Source of the DNA: Anadara kagoshimensis
Lineage: Eukaryota; Mollusca; Bivalvia; Arcoida; Arcidae
DNA length: 64,000 nucleotides
Reading direction: 5' to 3'
Assembly (NCBI GenBank): GCA_021292105.1
Contig: CM037874.1
Location: 19,527,534 to 19,591,533, forward strand
The first letter of the stretch is position 1; each line of letters begins with the position of its first letter. Below, one piece after another: positions 50,101 through 54,850 of the stretch. Under the pieces are notes generated by a model that had not been told where the DNA came from, did not search any database, and saw only the letters and a list, made by a program, of their open reading frames with translations. The position numbers were made by a program, and so were the translations under genes.

Positions 50101-52794
50101 AATAAGCGAAAATTTCACCCTTTACAGTAATTCTTTTAAGAACTTGTACCACAATGTTTAAATGTTTGTCACATTTGTTGAGTGAGATTGTGATTACCAT
50201 TGCAGTGCTGCATCTAGATTCACATAAACATACTGAAAAAGTATTATTAATTTTTTGGGGTGTACTAATTTTTTCTTATTTTGCAATCTTATTATTATTG
50301 GACATGCCATGTTATAAATGTGCCTGTGTGTTCAACTATCGGTCCATCTTTTCTTAATGTAGTATTGAGTTGAGTTGAGTAATTCAAGAATATTTCACTT
50401 ATATTGAGATGCCAGCTATAGGTGAAGGTGCAGAAATTTTGCCTGTTCGTTGCGCTGATTGCATTATACAGCAGGGTTCTTTAGCATGCCAAGCCTACCA
50501 TGACACGGGACCTCATTTATTTTAAGTTTCCATCTGAAAGAACCATGACTTTCATTGCAAAATAGGTTATTTCAGCTGTTACTGGCAGTTGACGGTGGTA
50601 GGGTAAATCTTTTGCAACTATAAGCTTGTTAGTTTCTGTGGCACTTTATATACATTGTAGAGGAGATACATTTGTGTACAATGTGTGTCACTGATTGGAC
50701 ATTATCACACAAGATATATACTGTATTATTGGAATATCTTGGTGGTTAATTTCAGTTTTAATAGAAGTGTTGCTGTGTTATTTGTTTTGCTGCTTCCTAG
50801 CTTTGTTATTTGAAGTACAGAAAAGCTCATTATCTTGTCTGAACATTGTGAAACATACCAGACATATGGTATATATTAGTGCATTCTTTCACTTTGGTGC
50901 ACACTTATTAAGTCACCTTAGCCAAAGTCTGAACATAACCTCATGAACCTATTGTAATCGTTGTTTGTCAGTTGTCATTCATTGTTTATGGTACATGATA
51001 AACTTTTACACATTCTTCAACTTCTTCTCTAGAATCAGTGAGCAAGGGATAGTGAAACTGGACATGGGTGTTCTATTTCCTTAACCTAATCAAGGTTACA
51101 AGATTGGTTGAACTTGACTCCACATAGAAGTTCGCAATGACCTTAAATAGTAAAAACCTTTAACATCTTATCAGGAACTGATAAGTGGCGAAGCTTAAAA
51201 TTTTATCTATAATATTTGAGCATGAAGTGTACTTGCTGCTATTAAATATTTAACATATCTGAGACAGGACATTGGCGTTTTAAAACTTTTCTGAATGACC
51301 CAGTACCTTTCATTTCTAAATGCTGAGTGCTTGGCGAAAGAACAGTAACAACCTAATTTCAATTTTTGGTCAGACCATACTAGGGTTTCAAACCCACAAT
51401 CAACCACATACACAGCGTGCGTTTTACCAATTGAGCTACCTTAGTGGTTAATTTCCTCTGTAAATTTCCATAGTAAGCAAATTAGTATCAAGGCCATGAA
51501 TATCATTGATTAACTTTTCTAGTTGTCTTTTTGAATGGTAATATCTGCTAGAGTGTGGTAATCATTATGTTACATTTGTGTTAAAATGATAATATATGTG
51601 TTTTTTAACTTGAAGTACAAGGACCTATTACACTAATTTGAGCCAAATGGTATTGCAAACTAGTACACAAAGTATCTGCTTAAGAAATGGTGTGTTATTA
51701 CCTTCTAATGTTACTAAACCAGCTTTTTTTATTACAATTTGTAACATTTTTATACAAATCTGATTTTCTCAGCTTCGAAACAGTTTTAAGACCCATAGGC
51801 CTCATGTTTGTCCTGTCTTGCTGTAACAAATGAAAAGAAACCAGACATAGTGATTGTGCTGTACGTGTCAACATTTAAACTTGTGATTTAAATTTTTCTG
51901 ACGTGGGGGAAAGAGTGATTTGAATGCATATGAGTATATCTTGATGTTATATTTACAGGCAGATAAAATACTGGAACAGAATGCACAGAACTTAATGAAG
52001 GTTGTAATGCAGACTCTAAATGCAGCAGAAGCAGTTTGTATAAAGGTATATACTATATAGGTGACTTTGTTCAGAACAAGGTTTTACTGTATAAGAAGAA
52101 ACAATTGGGAGAATGAAATATTAGCAATTTCTGCAGTGGCTATTGTACTGCGAATATATCTTCCTGGCGAAATTTCCTTCCTCTCTGGTACACTTTCCCT
52201 ACAGGTGGAACCGTGAAAATGTCTTAAAGTGAAATAGTTAGGAAGATCAAAACCGTGAAAGTTTCCTACTGCTAATGTTTCTTCTTATACAGTATTTCAT
52301 AGAAAATTCATTTGCTTACTTGGGTTATTTTATATAAAATAATTTCTTAAAGGAGTATAGTGAAAGTTATTATGTATTAAAAACTACATTTTTTCTGCTT
52401 CTTTTCTCAAAAACAGTTGAACGCATCTTTATCAAACCTTTTGAGAGACTTTGCTATTTTGATGATGCACATGATTTGGAACAACATGGATTTCTCATTT
52501 GATGTTCGTTTTTGGGAACACTTGAAATGGCATCCCATTTCTGTTATAACTTGTTTACATTTTACTATGATTCATTACTATATCATTTTGTAATTAAATT
52601 TACAGGGATTAAAGGCACCTGTTGGAGATACTACTGATGAAGTCAATGCTATCATACTAGCCACACAATGGCAGAAGAAACTACTACATCAGCGCAAGGT
52701 AGAGGCAGATCAGGCAGCAATAGACGATCTAGGTCTACGAAGGATTGAAGAATACAAACCTCCAACATTAACACAGATATTTAATAGAAAGTAG
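9787..52794 (+). CDS. Large vinculin/alpha-catenin superfamily protein, 29 coding exons (whole gene)
   Basis: The spliced model is 4,600 nt, or ~1,532 residues once one extra base in exon 11 is discounted. All exons have GT-AG sites and matching phases. The N-terminus (TKSIERVLAPIASQVSVLV) aligns with the vinculin start (TRTIESILEPVAQQISHLV), and residues 1-276 follow vinculin D1. Residues ~395-620 resemble vinculin D4 / alpha-catenin M-III. Residues ~630-730 form a Lys/Ser/Pro-rich linker. Residues ~735-870 and ~1070-1215 each repeat the D4-type bundle. Residues ~1212-1327 form a second linker, and 1328-1441 match the vinculin tail bundle followed by a new C-terminal extension ending TLTQIFNRK. 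Known family members are cytoplasmic adaptors linking adhesion receptors to F-actin; an actin or adhesion role here is inference. Vinculin has 1,066 residues and alpha-catenin ~906, so this protein is longer and has duplicated modules. It may be a divergent mollusc paralogue. Confidence 0.88.
10614..10766 (+). CDS. Vinculin-like gene, exon 2
   Basis: 51 codons, residues 28-78, phase 0 to 0, acceptor ttcctgtag. It begins VSVLVTLEDDGDVSE (vinculin ISHLVIMHEEGEVDG) and continues VVVKAAEKLIKVGKQ, matching the vinculin helix AVSNLVRVGKE. Confidence 0.9.
11145..11300 (+). CDS. Vinculin-like gene, exon 3
   Basis: 52 codons, residues 79-130, phase 0 to 0. It begins EYQSQMSSACEIL and ends AAKDVLQGTMK. 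It corresponds to the vinculin D1 segment containing VENACTKL and GSRGILSGT. Confidence 0.9.
11361..11544. mobile_element. MITE, TA-flanked, CAGTCAAACC ends
   Basis: Ends CAGTCAAACC / GGTTTGATTG with TA on both sides, containing the repeated phrase GGACCAC. Partial copies lie at ~25420-25535 and ~28913-29045. Confidence 0.75.
11919..12041 (+). CDS. Vinculin-like gene, exon 4
   Basis: 41 codons, residues 131-171, phase 0 to 0. VLVVSDDAEIRKIKAVAKLV aligns with vinculin [20 protein letters not shown], one of the strongest family matches in the gene. Confidence 0.92.
12569..12748 (+). CDS. Vinculin-like gene, exon 5
   Basis: 60 codons, residues 172-231, phase 0 to 0. LANKRQKDLSHDRQREKII aligns with vinculin MIDERQQELTHQEHRVMLV; it ends YVKYPNNPQAQ. 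The following intron is ~8.0 kb and repeat-filled. Confidence 0.92.
15369..16974. mobile_element. Bivalve-type repeat element, ~146-bp internal tandem units (copy 1)
   Basis: Starts AGCTCACCTGAGCC with a GAGCCAAAGGCTC hairpin and a (GTC)n patch; ends with the palindrome GGCCCATGGGCC then TCTTGTTTT. The core has about six ~146-bp units carrying GGTCATGGGTTCAAAGGTCA. The layout resembles Helentron-related pearl elements described in bivalves; that assignment is inference. Confidence 0.7.
17268..17432 (-). mobile_element. tRNA-derived SINE, internally deleted
   Basis: Reverse-strand A-box complement ACCAACTGAGCTAC and tail ATGGTGTTTAACC are both present, ~150 bp apart. It lies in the loop of the foldback element. 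Confidence 0.6.
18838..19405. repeat. ~180-bp tandem array, three units plus a partial
   Basis: TTGTGAACTCAACTCCTC recurs at about 18840, 19023, 19200 and 19380; the interiors share TTCACAGAATGTTTATATAT and ACTTAGTCACTTTTTAGC. Confidence 0.88.
19841..20275. repeat. ATG/GAT trinucleotide-rich array
   Basis: Long GATGAT runs interleaved with GTGACATTCAGTACTGCTGC-type blocks. Histidine-rich minus-strand frames are by-products. Confidence 0.9.
20775..20909 (+). CDS. Vinculin-like gene, exon 6
   Basis: 45 codons, residues 232-276, phase 0 to 0. It begins TSKMYVIKQLLSAIKDIKDA, an amphipathic helix like the last D1 helix of vinculin, then an acidic stretch (VEEDYLDVEEP). Confidence 0.88.
21100..21447 (-). 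mobile_element. tRNA-derived SINE
   Basis: Reverse orientation: starts GATGGTGTTTAACGTCCC and ends at the A-box complement AAACTGAGCTACC. The body matches the copies at 32853, 43950, 60036 and 61284. Confidence 0.8.
21500..21785 (+). mobile_element. Second SINE type (tail-conserved)
   Basis: Contains GGTTCAAATCC, TCCCTCCACCATCATAGAAC and GTAAAACACCATTATTCC, shared with copies at about 25000, 28137 and 43736. Confidence 0.55.
22411..22741 (+). repeat. 82-bp tandem duplication of exon 7 acceptor and exon start
   Basis: Four extra copies place TACAG|TTGATCGAGGC at 22414, 22496, 22578 and 22660, before the functional one at 22742. In each extra copy the exon sequence diverges after GCTGA and stops at TAA after 20 codons. 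Confidence 0.92.
22742..22888 (+). CDS. Vinculin-like gene, exon 7
   Basis: 49 codons, residues 277-325, phase 0 to 0. It begins LIEALSLDNRAELHDD and ends DKIIKTCQR|gtaaga. Four upstream acceptor copies at 82-bp spacing read into a stop codon, so only the acceptor ending at 22741 yields a usable exon. Confidence 0.85.
22943..23030 (+). repeat. Duplicated 3' half of exon 7 with donor
   Basis: A ~88-bp near-identical copy of 22809-22896 including CAAAGG|GTAAGA, 134 bp downstream. There is no acceptor in front of it, so it is probably not spliced in. Confidence 0.88.
23329..23402 (+). CDS. Vinculin-like gene, exon 8
   Basis: 74 nt, phase 0 to 2, residues 326-350. It encodes MLQLKSRVLHLSVTMKLN...EKI and splits an Arg codon with exon 9. 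Confidence 0.82.
24196..24352 (+). CDS. Vinculin-like gene, exon 9
   Basis: 157 nt, phase 2 to 0, residues 350-402. It contains EDFEETCEILIDESCELEK and ends LERLVKAAMYTQE. The end aligns with the alpha-catenin segment PLLVLIEAAKNG that opens its M-III bundle, marking the start of repeat A. Confidence 0.87.
24386..24866. mobile_element. MITE with long imperfect TIRs
   Basis: CTACTGTAGGACCCACTTTG at the left pairs with the right end ...CACAGTGACAGTAG; inner inverted blocks include ATATCCATAGAAAAT and CACTTACTTGTAC. About 480 bp. Confidence 0.7.
25000..25180 (+). mobile_element. Second SINE type, fragment
   Basis: Shares TCCTCCACCATTTCTAAACC and AACACCATTAGAAC with the 21500 and 28137 copies; the head is missing. 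Confidence 0.45.
25212..25329 (+). CDS. Vinculin-like gene, exon 10
   Basis: 118 nt, phase 0 to 1, residues 403-442. It begins VQGGNIEEIIENLISEFE and ends ASSTDAQ. It corresponds to the alpha-catenin helix with EVKEYAQVFREHANKL. Confidence 0.87.
25847..26057 (+). CDS. Vinculin-like gene, exon 11 (frameshifted)
   Basis: 211 nt. It enters in frame as VRAIRSGVSHLEHLDPDIGP, then runs into a TAA after ~35 codons. From ~25918 a different frame carries the family sequence (MAVRHVKLLMKQWSFEMNNL) to the donor, and exon 12 fits only that second frame. One surplus T in the TTT at 25915-25917 explains it. Compare alpha-catenin ENMDLFKEQWEKQVRVL. The exon is otherwise well conserved, so a sequencing or assembly indel is the simplest cause. 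Confidence 0.82.
26747..26944 (+). CDS. Vinculin-like gene, exon 12
   Basis: 198 nt, phase 1 to 1, residues ~512-578. EEKVKEDISTCRGFIM aligns with vinculin EEAIKKDLDKCKVAM, and SMIGRARRVCQVAEHIMEN with SIARRANRILLVAKREVEN. Confidence 0.9.
27350..27521. mobile_element. MITE, TA-flanked, CAGTAAAATC ends
   Basis: CAGTAAAATCTGGATTTATG at the left, GATTTATTG at the right, TA on both sides. Diverged relatives occur at ~25655-25800 and ~48880-49070 (shared GGACTTCAAAATA). Confidence 0.6.
27582..27776 (+). CDS. Vinculin-like gene, exon 13
   Basis: 195 nt, phase 1 to 1, residues ~578-643. It encodes AITGVRAASNNVTSD ... FNHLIDCIGRVKGGLSN, aligning with vinculin TISPMVMDAKAVAGNISD ... GYRILGAVAKVREAFQ. 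It closes repeat A and begins linker A. Confidence 0.9.
28137..28345 (+). mobile_element. Second SINE type, tRNA-Leu-like head
   Basis: CAGTGGCCAGGTGGTCTTAA resembles a tRNA-Leu 5' half, with a B-box-like GGTTCAATC; the tail has TTTTCCACCATCCCAGAACT. Confidence 0.55.
28575..28838 (+). CDS. Vinculin-like gene, exon 14 (linker A)
   Basis: 264 nt, phase 1 to 1, residues ~643-731. It is rich in Lys, Ser, Pro and Val (STKAPPVEVDPFVPSKSVPV, SYSKPHSKHRTF) with no clear helical heptads. It occupies the position of the vinculin proline-rich linker, but another helical module follows instead of the tail. Confidence 0.83.
29536..29704 (+). CDS. Vinculin-like gene, exon 15
   Basis: 169 nt, phase 1 to 2, residues ~731-787. 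CRQLLAAAAKGDKQKVNSI aligns with alpha-catenin LIEAAKNGNEKEVKEY, opening repeat B. It ends EGDKKK, splitting a Lys codon. Confidence 0.88.
30284..30416 (+). CDS. Vinculin-like gene, exon 16
   Basis: 133 nt, phase 2 to 0, residues ~787-831. INELSYEVDELTPQILEKSK and NSLKQMVEDWSSK match alpha-catenin ASQLEALCPQVINAA and ENMDLFKEQWEK. This is the signature of repeat B. Confidence 0.88.
30751..31414. mobile_element. 664-bp TIR element, CAGGGCT ends
   Basis: CAGGGCTCTACATTAAC at the left pairs with GTTAATGTCAAGCCCTG at the right (15/17). ACTAA flanks both sides. TTGTCC/GGACAA motifs lie inside both ends. Confidence 0.7.
31609..31719 (+). CDS. Vinculin-like gene, exon 17
   Basis: 37 codons, residues 832-868, phase 0 to 0. 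VEKMRVYVDVEIDRWKTI continues the repeat B helix (alpha-catenin QVRVLTDAVDDIT). Confidence 0.87.
31998..32060. mobile_element. 5'-end fragment of the bivalve-type repeat
   Basis: AGCTCACCTGAGAAAGCTCA matches the start of 15369 and 56775 but lacks the tandem core. Confidence 0.5.
32560..32740 (+). CDS. Vinculin-like gene, exon 18
   Basis: 181 nt, phase 0 to 1, residues 869-929. Acceptor ttttctcaaag. It encodes IECMQCHQRAVCDLVTLTEG ... IATTAEMLQG, helical and Cys-rich at the start. I see no specific vinculin counterpart beyond helical pattern. Confidence 0.82.
32853..33170 (-). mobile_element. tRNA-derived SINE
   Basis: Same family as 21100: ATGATGTTTAACGTCCCAGT at one end and TACTAACTGAGGTACTGCAG at the other. 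Intron 18. Confidence 0.8.
33560..33794 (+). CDS. Vinculin-like gene, exon 19
   Basis: 235 nt, phase 1 to 2, residues ~929-1007. It begins VSDIEEKIQLEQRCREWAVK and ends RYKELLHGCCLG. It is predicted helical and is the family-specific middle of the second half. Confidence 0.83.
34249..34432 (+). CDS. Vinculin-like gene, exon 20
   Basis: 184 nt, phase 2 to 0, residues ~1007-1068. It begins LEDKSVMATTLCQDLDSIHV and ends LLSGKWILK. The next intron is 4.5 kb and carries a transposon relic. Confidence 0.82.
36188..36960 (+). pseudogene. Decayed transposon protein
   Basis: Broken plus-strand frames include MCQCGGFSCNGCEDG and ISYVLQAAKTGRDIICVLID-like sequence with DDTDVFVSLVYWVYK. I recall a DTDVF..L motif in widespread transposon-borne proteins of marine animals, possibly a PIN-like nuclease fold, but I cannot name the superfamily. 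Several stops and frameshifts. Confidence 0.5.
36965..37450. repeat. ~53-bp minisatellite, about nine units
   Basis: Units contain GAGATGTCTTGAACTGCCAG, GCATGCA and GTGTCTTGGTCTTGG. It lies directly after the transposon ORF relic and makes an artefactual repeated open frame. Confidence 0.88.
38742..38863. mobile_element. Foldback MITE
   Basis: GAAATAACATTCTATTCTGA at the left is inverted at the right end (GAATGTTATTTC), continuing to TCATTCGGTCTTATGAATGA near the loop; ~45-bp arms with few mismatches. Confidence 0.75.
38955..39057 (+). CDS. Vinculin-like gene, exon 21
   Basis: 103 nt, phase 0 to 1, residues 1069-1103. It encodes VLHCVDNIHEEVIEFEQPLN ... NKSAVT. It precedes repeat C, like the vinculin segment ending D3. 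Confidence 0.82.
39452..39692 (-). mobile_element. tRNA-derived SINE, internally deleted
   Basis: Tail-side GTAATAGCGTTTTAAGCCCC and A-box side ACTCTACCAACTGAACTAAA. Intron 21. Confidence 0.55.
39893..40216 (+). CDS. Vinculin-like gene, exon 22 (repeat C)
   Basis: 324 nt, the longest exon, phase 1 to 1, residues ~1103-1211. RQTLDELTSLSPQVVEAIKV aligns with vinculin VKTARELTPQVVSAARIL, and FEEFAKKKQLWAVKVRQLL with FETMKNQWIDNVEKMTGL. This is the third copy of the D4-type bundle. Confidence 0.9.
40648..40888 (+). CDS. Vinculin-like gene, exon 23 (linker B)
   Basis: 241 nt, phase 1 to 2, residues ~1211-1291. It begins EVSKLLKVAAPPKVAAPSLE and contains AYSSGAIGRSASPRLVLPD. Low-complexity Ala/Ser/Pro composition suggests a flexible linker before the tail, as in vinculin. 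Confidence 0.87.
41722..41830 (+). CDS. Vinculin-like gene, exon 24 (linker B end)
   Basis: 109 nt, phase 2 to 0, residues ~1291-1327. It ends ATKPPSPYKPSSSIL|gtcagt. KPSSSIL joined to exon 25 AAAKYL parallels vinculin NQPILAAAQSL. The donor region is duplicated 328 bp downstream. Confidence 0.83.
41811..42466. repeat. 328-bp tandem duplication spanning exon 24 end, donor and a SINE head
   Basis: 41811-42138 repeats almost exactly at 42139-42466 (one clear difference, CCATAG/CCGTAG). Each copy has the coding end AGTATCCTG|gtcagt and a tRNA-like head GGTAGCTCAGTTGGTAGAGG. The second donor, at 42159, would read into a stop. Confidence 0.93.
42467..42600 (+). mobile_element. SINE 3' part
   Basis: CCCTGAGTGCATTGCAAAG and CTTGACTGGGATGTAAAACC continue the SINE begun in the duplicated block; the same 3' part is at 63795. 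Confidence 0.6.
43097..43234 (+). CDS. Vinculin-like gene, exon 25 (tail)
   Basis: 46 codons, residues 1328-1373, phase 0 to 0. AAAKYLEKEAEKWEDECNPI aligns with vinculin [20 protein letters not shown]; it then has VAKEMSQQMQHMAEY and GGDGPL (vinculin RGGSGT, alpha-catenin RGKGPL). This is the start of the tail helix bundle. Confidence 0.93.
43736..43950 (+). mobile_element. Second SINE type
   Basis: GGTTCAAATACTAATCGAGG, TTCCTCCACCCAAAC and the ATATAAATGAAAGGATTTTA tail match the 28137 family. Confidence 0.55.
43950..44296 (-). mobile_element. tRNA-derived SINE
   Basis: Full-length copy: CATGGCGTTTAACATCCCAG to TTTACCAACTGAGCTACCGC. Confidence 0.8.
44641..44741 (+). CDS. Vinculin-like gene, exon 26 (tail)
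   Basis: 101 nt, phase 0 to 2, residues 1374-1407. SHQELVKTALAIAENGQKML and SDHCVDD match the alpha-catenin tail (AAKKIAEAGSRMDKL, ADHCPD). Confidence 0.92.
45224..45326 (+). CDS. Vinculin-like gene, exon 27 (tail)
   Basis: 103 nt, phase 2 to 0, residues ~1407-1441. FSKDLMHYANKIPMVSKQLS aligns with vinculin RTNLLQVCERIPTISTQLK. It ends MSSPEDRN. Confidence 0.92.
45658..46880. repeat. ~158-bp tandem array within a TATACCCCC element
   Basis: Starts TTATACCCCCTCACAAACG then GGGGGGGTATATAGG (inverted pair), a CTGTCTGTCC patch, then about seven units with TGTACCGTAGCACCTAGG and GGTCACTGTGACCTTGACTT. One unit has an extra ~49-bp internal repeat near 45945-46010. A related head fragment lies at 40455-40530. 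Confidence 0.85.
47068..47132. repeat. (CT)n microsatellite
   Basis: CT run with minor interruptions; gives an RE-rich minus frame of no significance. Confidence 0.95.
48690..48725 (+). CDS. Candidate 36-nt cassette exon between exons 27 and 28
   Basis: It encodes IKLENLCKIKEK in phase 0, matching both neighbours. The acceptor tract is tttctcttgttttaag and the donor is AAAAG|gtatgt, both good. It would add 12 residues between tail helices, near where alpha-catenin and vinculin differ in length and where alpha-catenin has alternative inserts. No transcript evidence is available, and it could be a chance match. Confidence 0.45.
49471..49815. repeat. 172-bp tandem pair
   Basis: AGAGATCTGCTGTTGATTGT at 49494 recurs at 49666; both are followed by TTGTACAGCGAAAATATCTT and TTATTTCCCTTGGTTCAC. 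Related to the MITE at 52085. Confidence 0.85.
49938..50127. mobile_element. MITE, TA-flanked, CTGTAAAGGG ends
   Basis: CTGTAAAGGGGATTATTTTC pairs with GCGAAAATTTCACCCTTTACAG; TA on both sides. Confidence 0.7.
50363..50560 (-). mobile_element. SINE fragment (tail half)
   Basis: GAGTAATTCAAGAATATTTC to AAGAACCATGACTTTCATT, matching the tail half of 43950. The head half of the same family follows at 51290. Confidence 0.65.
51290..51450 (-). mobile_element. SINE fragment (head half)
   Basis: TGCTGAGTGCTTGGCGAAAG to TTTTACCAATTGAGCTACC, the tRNA-side half. Confidence 0.65.
51959..52045 (+). CDS. Vinculin-like gene, exon 28 (tail)
   Basis: 29 codons, residues 1442-1470, phase 0 to 0. ADKILEQNAQNLMKVVMQTL is close to vinculin [29 protein letters not shown] parallels REAEAASIK. 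This is the last conserved tail helix. Confidence 0.93.
52085..52296. mobile_element. MITE, TACTGTATAAGAAGAAA ends (intron 28)
   Basis: TACTGTATAAGAAGAAA at the left is exactly inverted at the right (TTTCTTCTTATACAGTA). About 210 bp. Confidence 0.75.
52606..52794 (+). CDS. Vinculin-like gene, exon 29 (C-terminus and stop)
   Basis: 62 codons plus TAG, residues 1471-1532. It begins GLKAPVGDTTDEVNAIILAT and ends IEEYKPPTLTQIFNRK. It has no vinculin counterpart (vinculin ends soon after this point with a short hydrophobic hairpin). Degenerate copies of the last ~90 nt continue past the stop. Confidence 0.9.
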   Translation, partial: GLKAPVGDTTDEVNAIILATQWQKKLLHQRKVEADQAAIDDLGLRRIEEYKPPTLTQIFNRK

Positions 52795-53364
52795 AGGTAG
52801 ATCAGGTGAAGCGTTATAGATACAATCTCATATGGAACATACTATCCCCCAACACAGACACGCAGTTATTTGATAGAAAGTAGAGGCAGACCAGTCAAAG
52901 AGCTTTAGATGAACTCAAAGTCCTATATGGAACTGGATGAATTCCTCCACACAGACACAAATATTTAATAGGAAGTAGGGGCATACCAGTCAAAGAGCTA
53001 GAGAGGATTTCTTAGTCCCATACACAACATACAAATATCCATCACTGACAAATATTTAATAGGAAGGAGAGGCAGATCCAGTCAAAGAGCCAGCAATACA
53101 ATCTGAGCCTTATATGGAACAGAAGAACCCCCAGCAATGACAGTTACACAAACAAACCACCTGACCATAGTTTCACAATCATTTGCTAACCTCAAATTTA
53201 GCAGAATTGAAATCTTAAATTTAATTTTTTCAAGATATGTAACTTGTCATTTTAAATACTGTTTTAAGGTTATGACATCATGAACATATGCATTCTAGTT
53301 TTGTAAAAAAAATCTATTTTCATTTCCATAAAAATTGTCAAAATTAGTAAAATTTACATGTTAA
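52795..53364 (+). repeat. 3' UTR with degenerate ~90-bp tandem copies of the terminal coding segment
   Basis: The sequence starting GTAGAGGCAGATCAGG at 52700 (coding) recurs at about 52791, 52879, 52975 and 53065, spaced 88-96 bp. The copies retain GTAGAGGCAGA, TCAAAGAGC, TATATGGAAC and AATATTTAATAGGAAG blocks but are frame-broken. The last part (~53160-53364) is AT-rich with nothing recognisable. Confidence 0.75.
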
Positions 53365-53368
53365 TTAA

Positions 53369-54793
53369 AGGCATTTTCGGGTTTTTTCATTGCGCACCGA
53401 ATCCGCGCATCCAGGGGCTACAACTCTGTTTACGTTATTGTCTGTGTAAGTGGTGCGAAATTTCAAATGAAGGGATATACTAGCAGTAGACGACGATCGA
53501 CCGTAGCAACTGTAAACATCCGGCTTTCTTTTAATCAGTATTCGGCAATATAAATCGTAAAATTATTGATCAAAATGCCTCTTAGAAGAAGAGGACGGTT
53601 TATTAAAGTATCGGATAAGAAAAGGCGAGAAGTATGTTCTGCCCGCATGATTCAAATGAACAAATCTGGTCCAACTGTTGTGGAACCCGAACGTACTTCT
53701 CAACCACTAGCTTCGAAAAATGATTAAATGATATCTATTACAGTAAACATGAACAAATGGAAACCATACAACGGTGAATTGTCAAAATTTCATCACACCG
53801 TTGTAGCAATTAGGTTCTATCTATCTTGTGTAATCCAAAACGAAAAACGGTACGGCCTATAATGCGAGTATTACTAGCACAGATGCACAAAATGTAAACT
53901 TACCATGGTATAGAGTTTTCTCTCTTTGACCACACCACAAAGTAATGGAAATTATGTAAGTTCCAAGGGATATTAGAATGTCGACATGGTTGAACAAAAC
54001 TGTTCTGTTTTATTCTTTTCATTGGAGTTTTTGAAATCTTAAAGATTCACGGATATTTTTTACGATAATTATGAATCTATTTTTAATATTCAGATTATAA
54101 AACAACGATTAATATTGTAAATTATATGTAAAAATATACTTTGTTTTGCTTTGTTTTGTGTATTATCTTGAATCTGATGCTAATATTTGAATTAACTGAA
54201 GAGAGAAAACCTTTTGGGGATTTTTTTTCATTTTTTTCAATGGAAAATTTGAAAAAATCATGGGGGTAGGGATAATTTTTTATTTTTAAATCCTAAAATA
54301 TCCTGGTGACCTATCAATTTTTCTTTGTTTTTGTGAAGTATATAGTCTGGTTAAGCTTTTGGCAGAATTTGAAAAGATTTCGAATGGTAGATTTTTTTTT
54401 ATACATGAAAATGTATGGAATTTTTGTGAAAAAGGCGGTAAAATGAGCTCTACATCCAATGTATTTTTTACCAATTATTTTAATAAATGTGTATTGAACT
54501 GCCAACTTTGACATTTTTTAACATGTTAAATATGGGTATGATGTATTTTTGCTGATTATAACATTTTAATGAATTTCTTGAGTTTGTTTGAGGTTGATTT
54601 TTCAATTATACCGATTTTTGGGTAAAAATGCAAAATCCTTGAAATACTGCATATATTGAACAAGAGTTGTTGAAAAATTACATGCGGTGACCTACCATTA
54701 TTTTTGCATATTTTTGTTTGCATGTTCATATAGAACAAACAGTGAAAAAATTAGCTTGTTTTGAATGGTGGTTCTATTTCATAGCATATGCCT
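53369..54793. mobile_element. 1.4-kb TTAA-flanked element
   Basis: TTAA|AGGCAT at the left and ATGCCT|TTAA at the right. The interior TIR match is only ~6 bp, so the boundary call rests on the TTAA duplication and symmetry. It contains a 50-codon ORF. Confidence 0.45.
53575..53727 (+). CDS. Small basic ORF, unknown
   Basis: 50 codons from ATG (context AAAATGC) to TAA. MPLRRRGRFIKVSDKKRREV is Arg/Lys-rich, ending SQPLASKND. It may be the start of a transposon protein or a nuclear-targeted peptide. I do not recognise it and see no continuation or splice partner. Confidence 0.35.
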   Translation: MPLRRRGRFIKVSDKKRREVCSARMIQMNKSGPTVVEPERTSQPLASKND

Positions 54794-54844
54794 TTAAGGA
54801 AAATCTTAGTTAATGAATGATTGTGAAACCGAGGCCTGTATCTG

Positions 54845-54850
54845 AATAAA
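54845..54850 (+). terminator. Candidate polyadenylation signal AATAAA
   Basis: AATAAA lies 2.05 kb past the stop codon, just beyond the TTAA-flanked element. It is one plausible 3' end for the vinculin-like transcript; other AT-rich sites cannot be excluded. Confidence 0.3.

Larger units (their letters stand above)
45327..51958 (+). other. Intron 27 (6.6 kb)
   Basis: Holds the 158-bp array, the CT microsatellite, the candidate cassette exon at 48690, a 172-bp tandem pair, a TA-flanked MITE and two SINE fragments. The stretches 47260-48680 and 51460-51950 show nothing recognisable. Confidence 0.7.
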
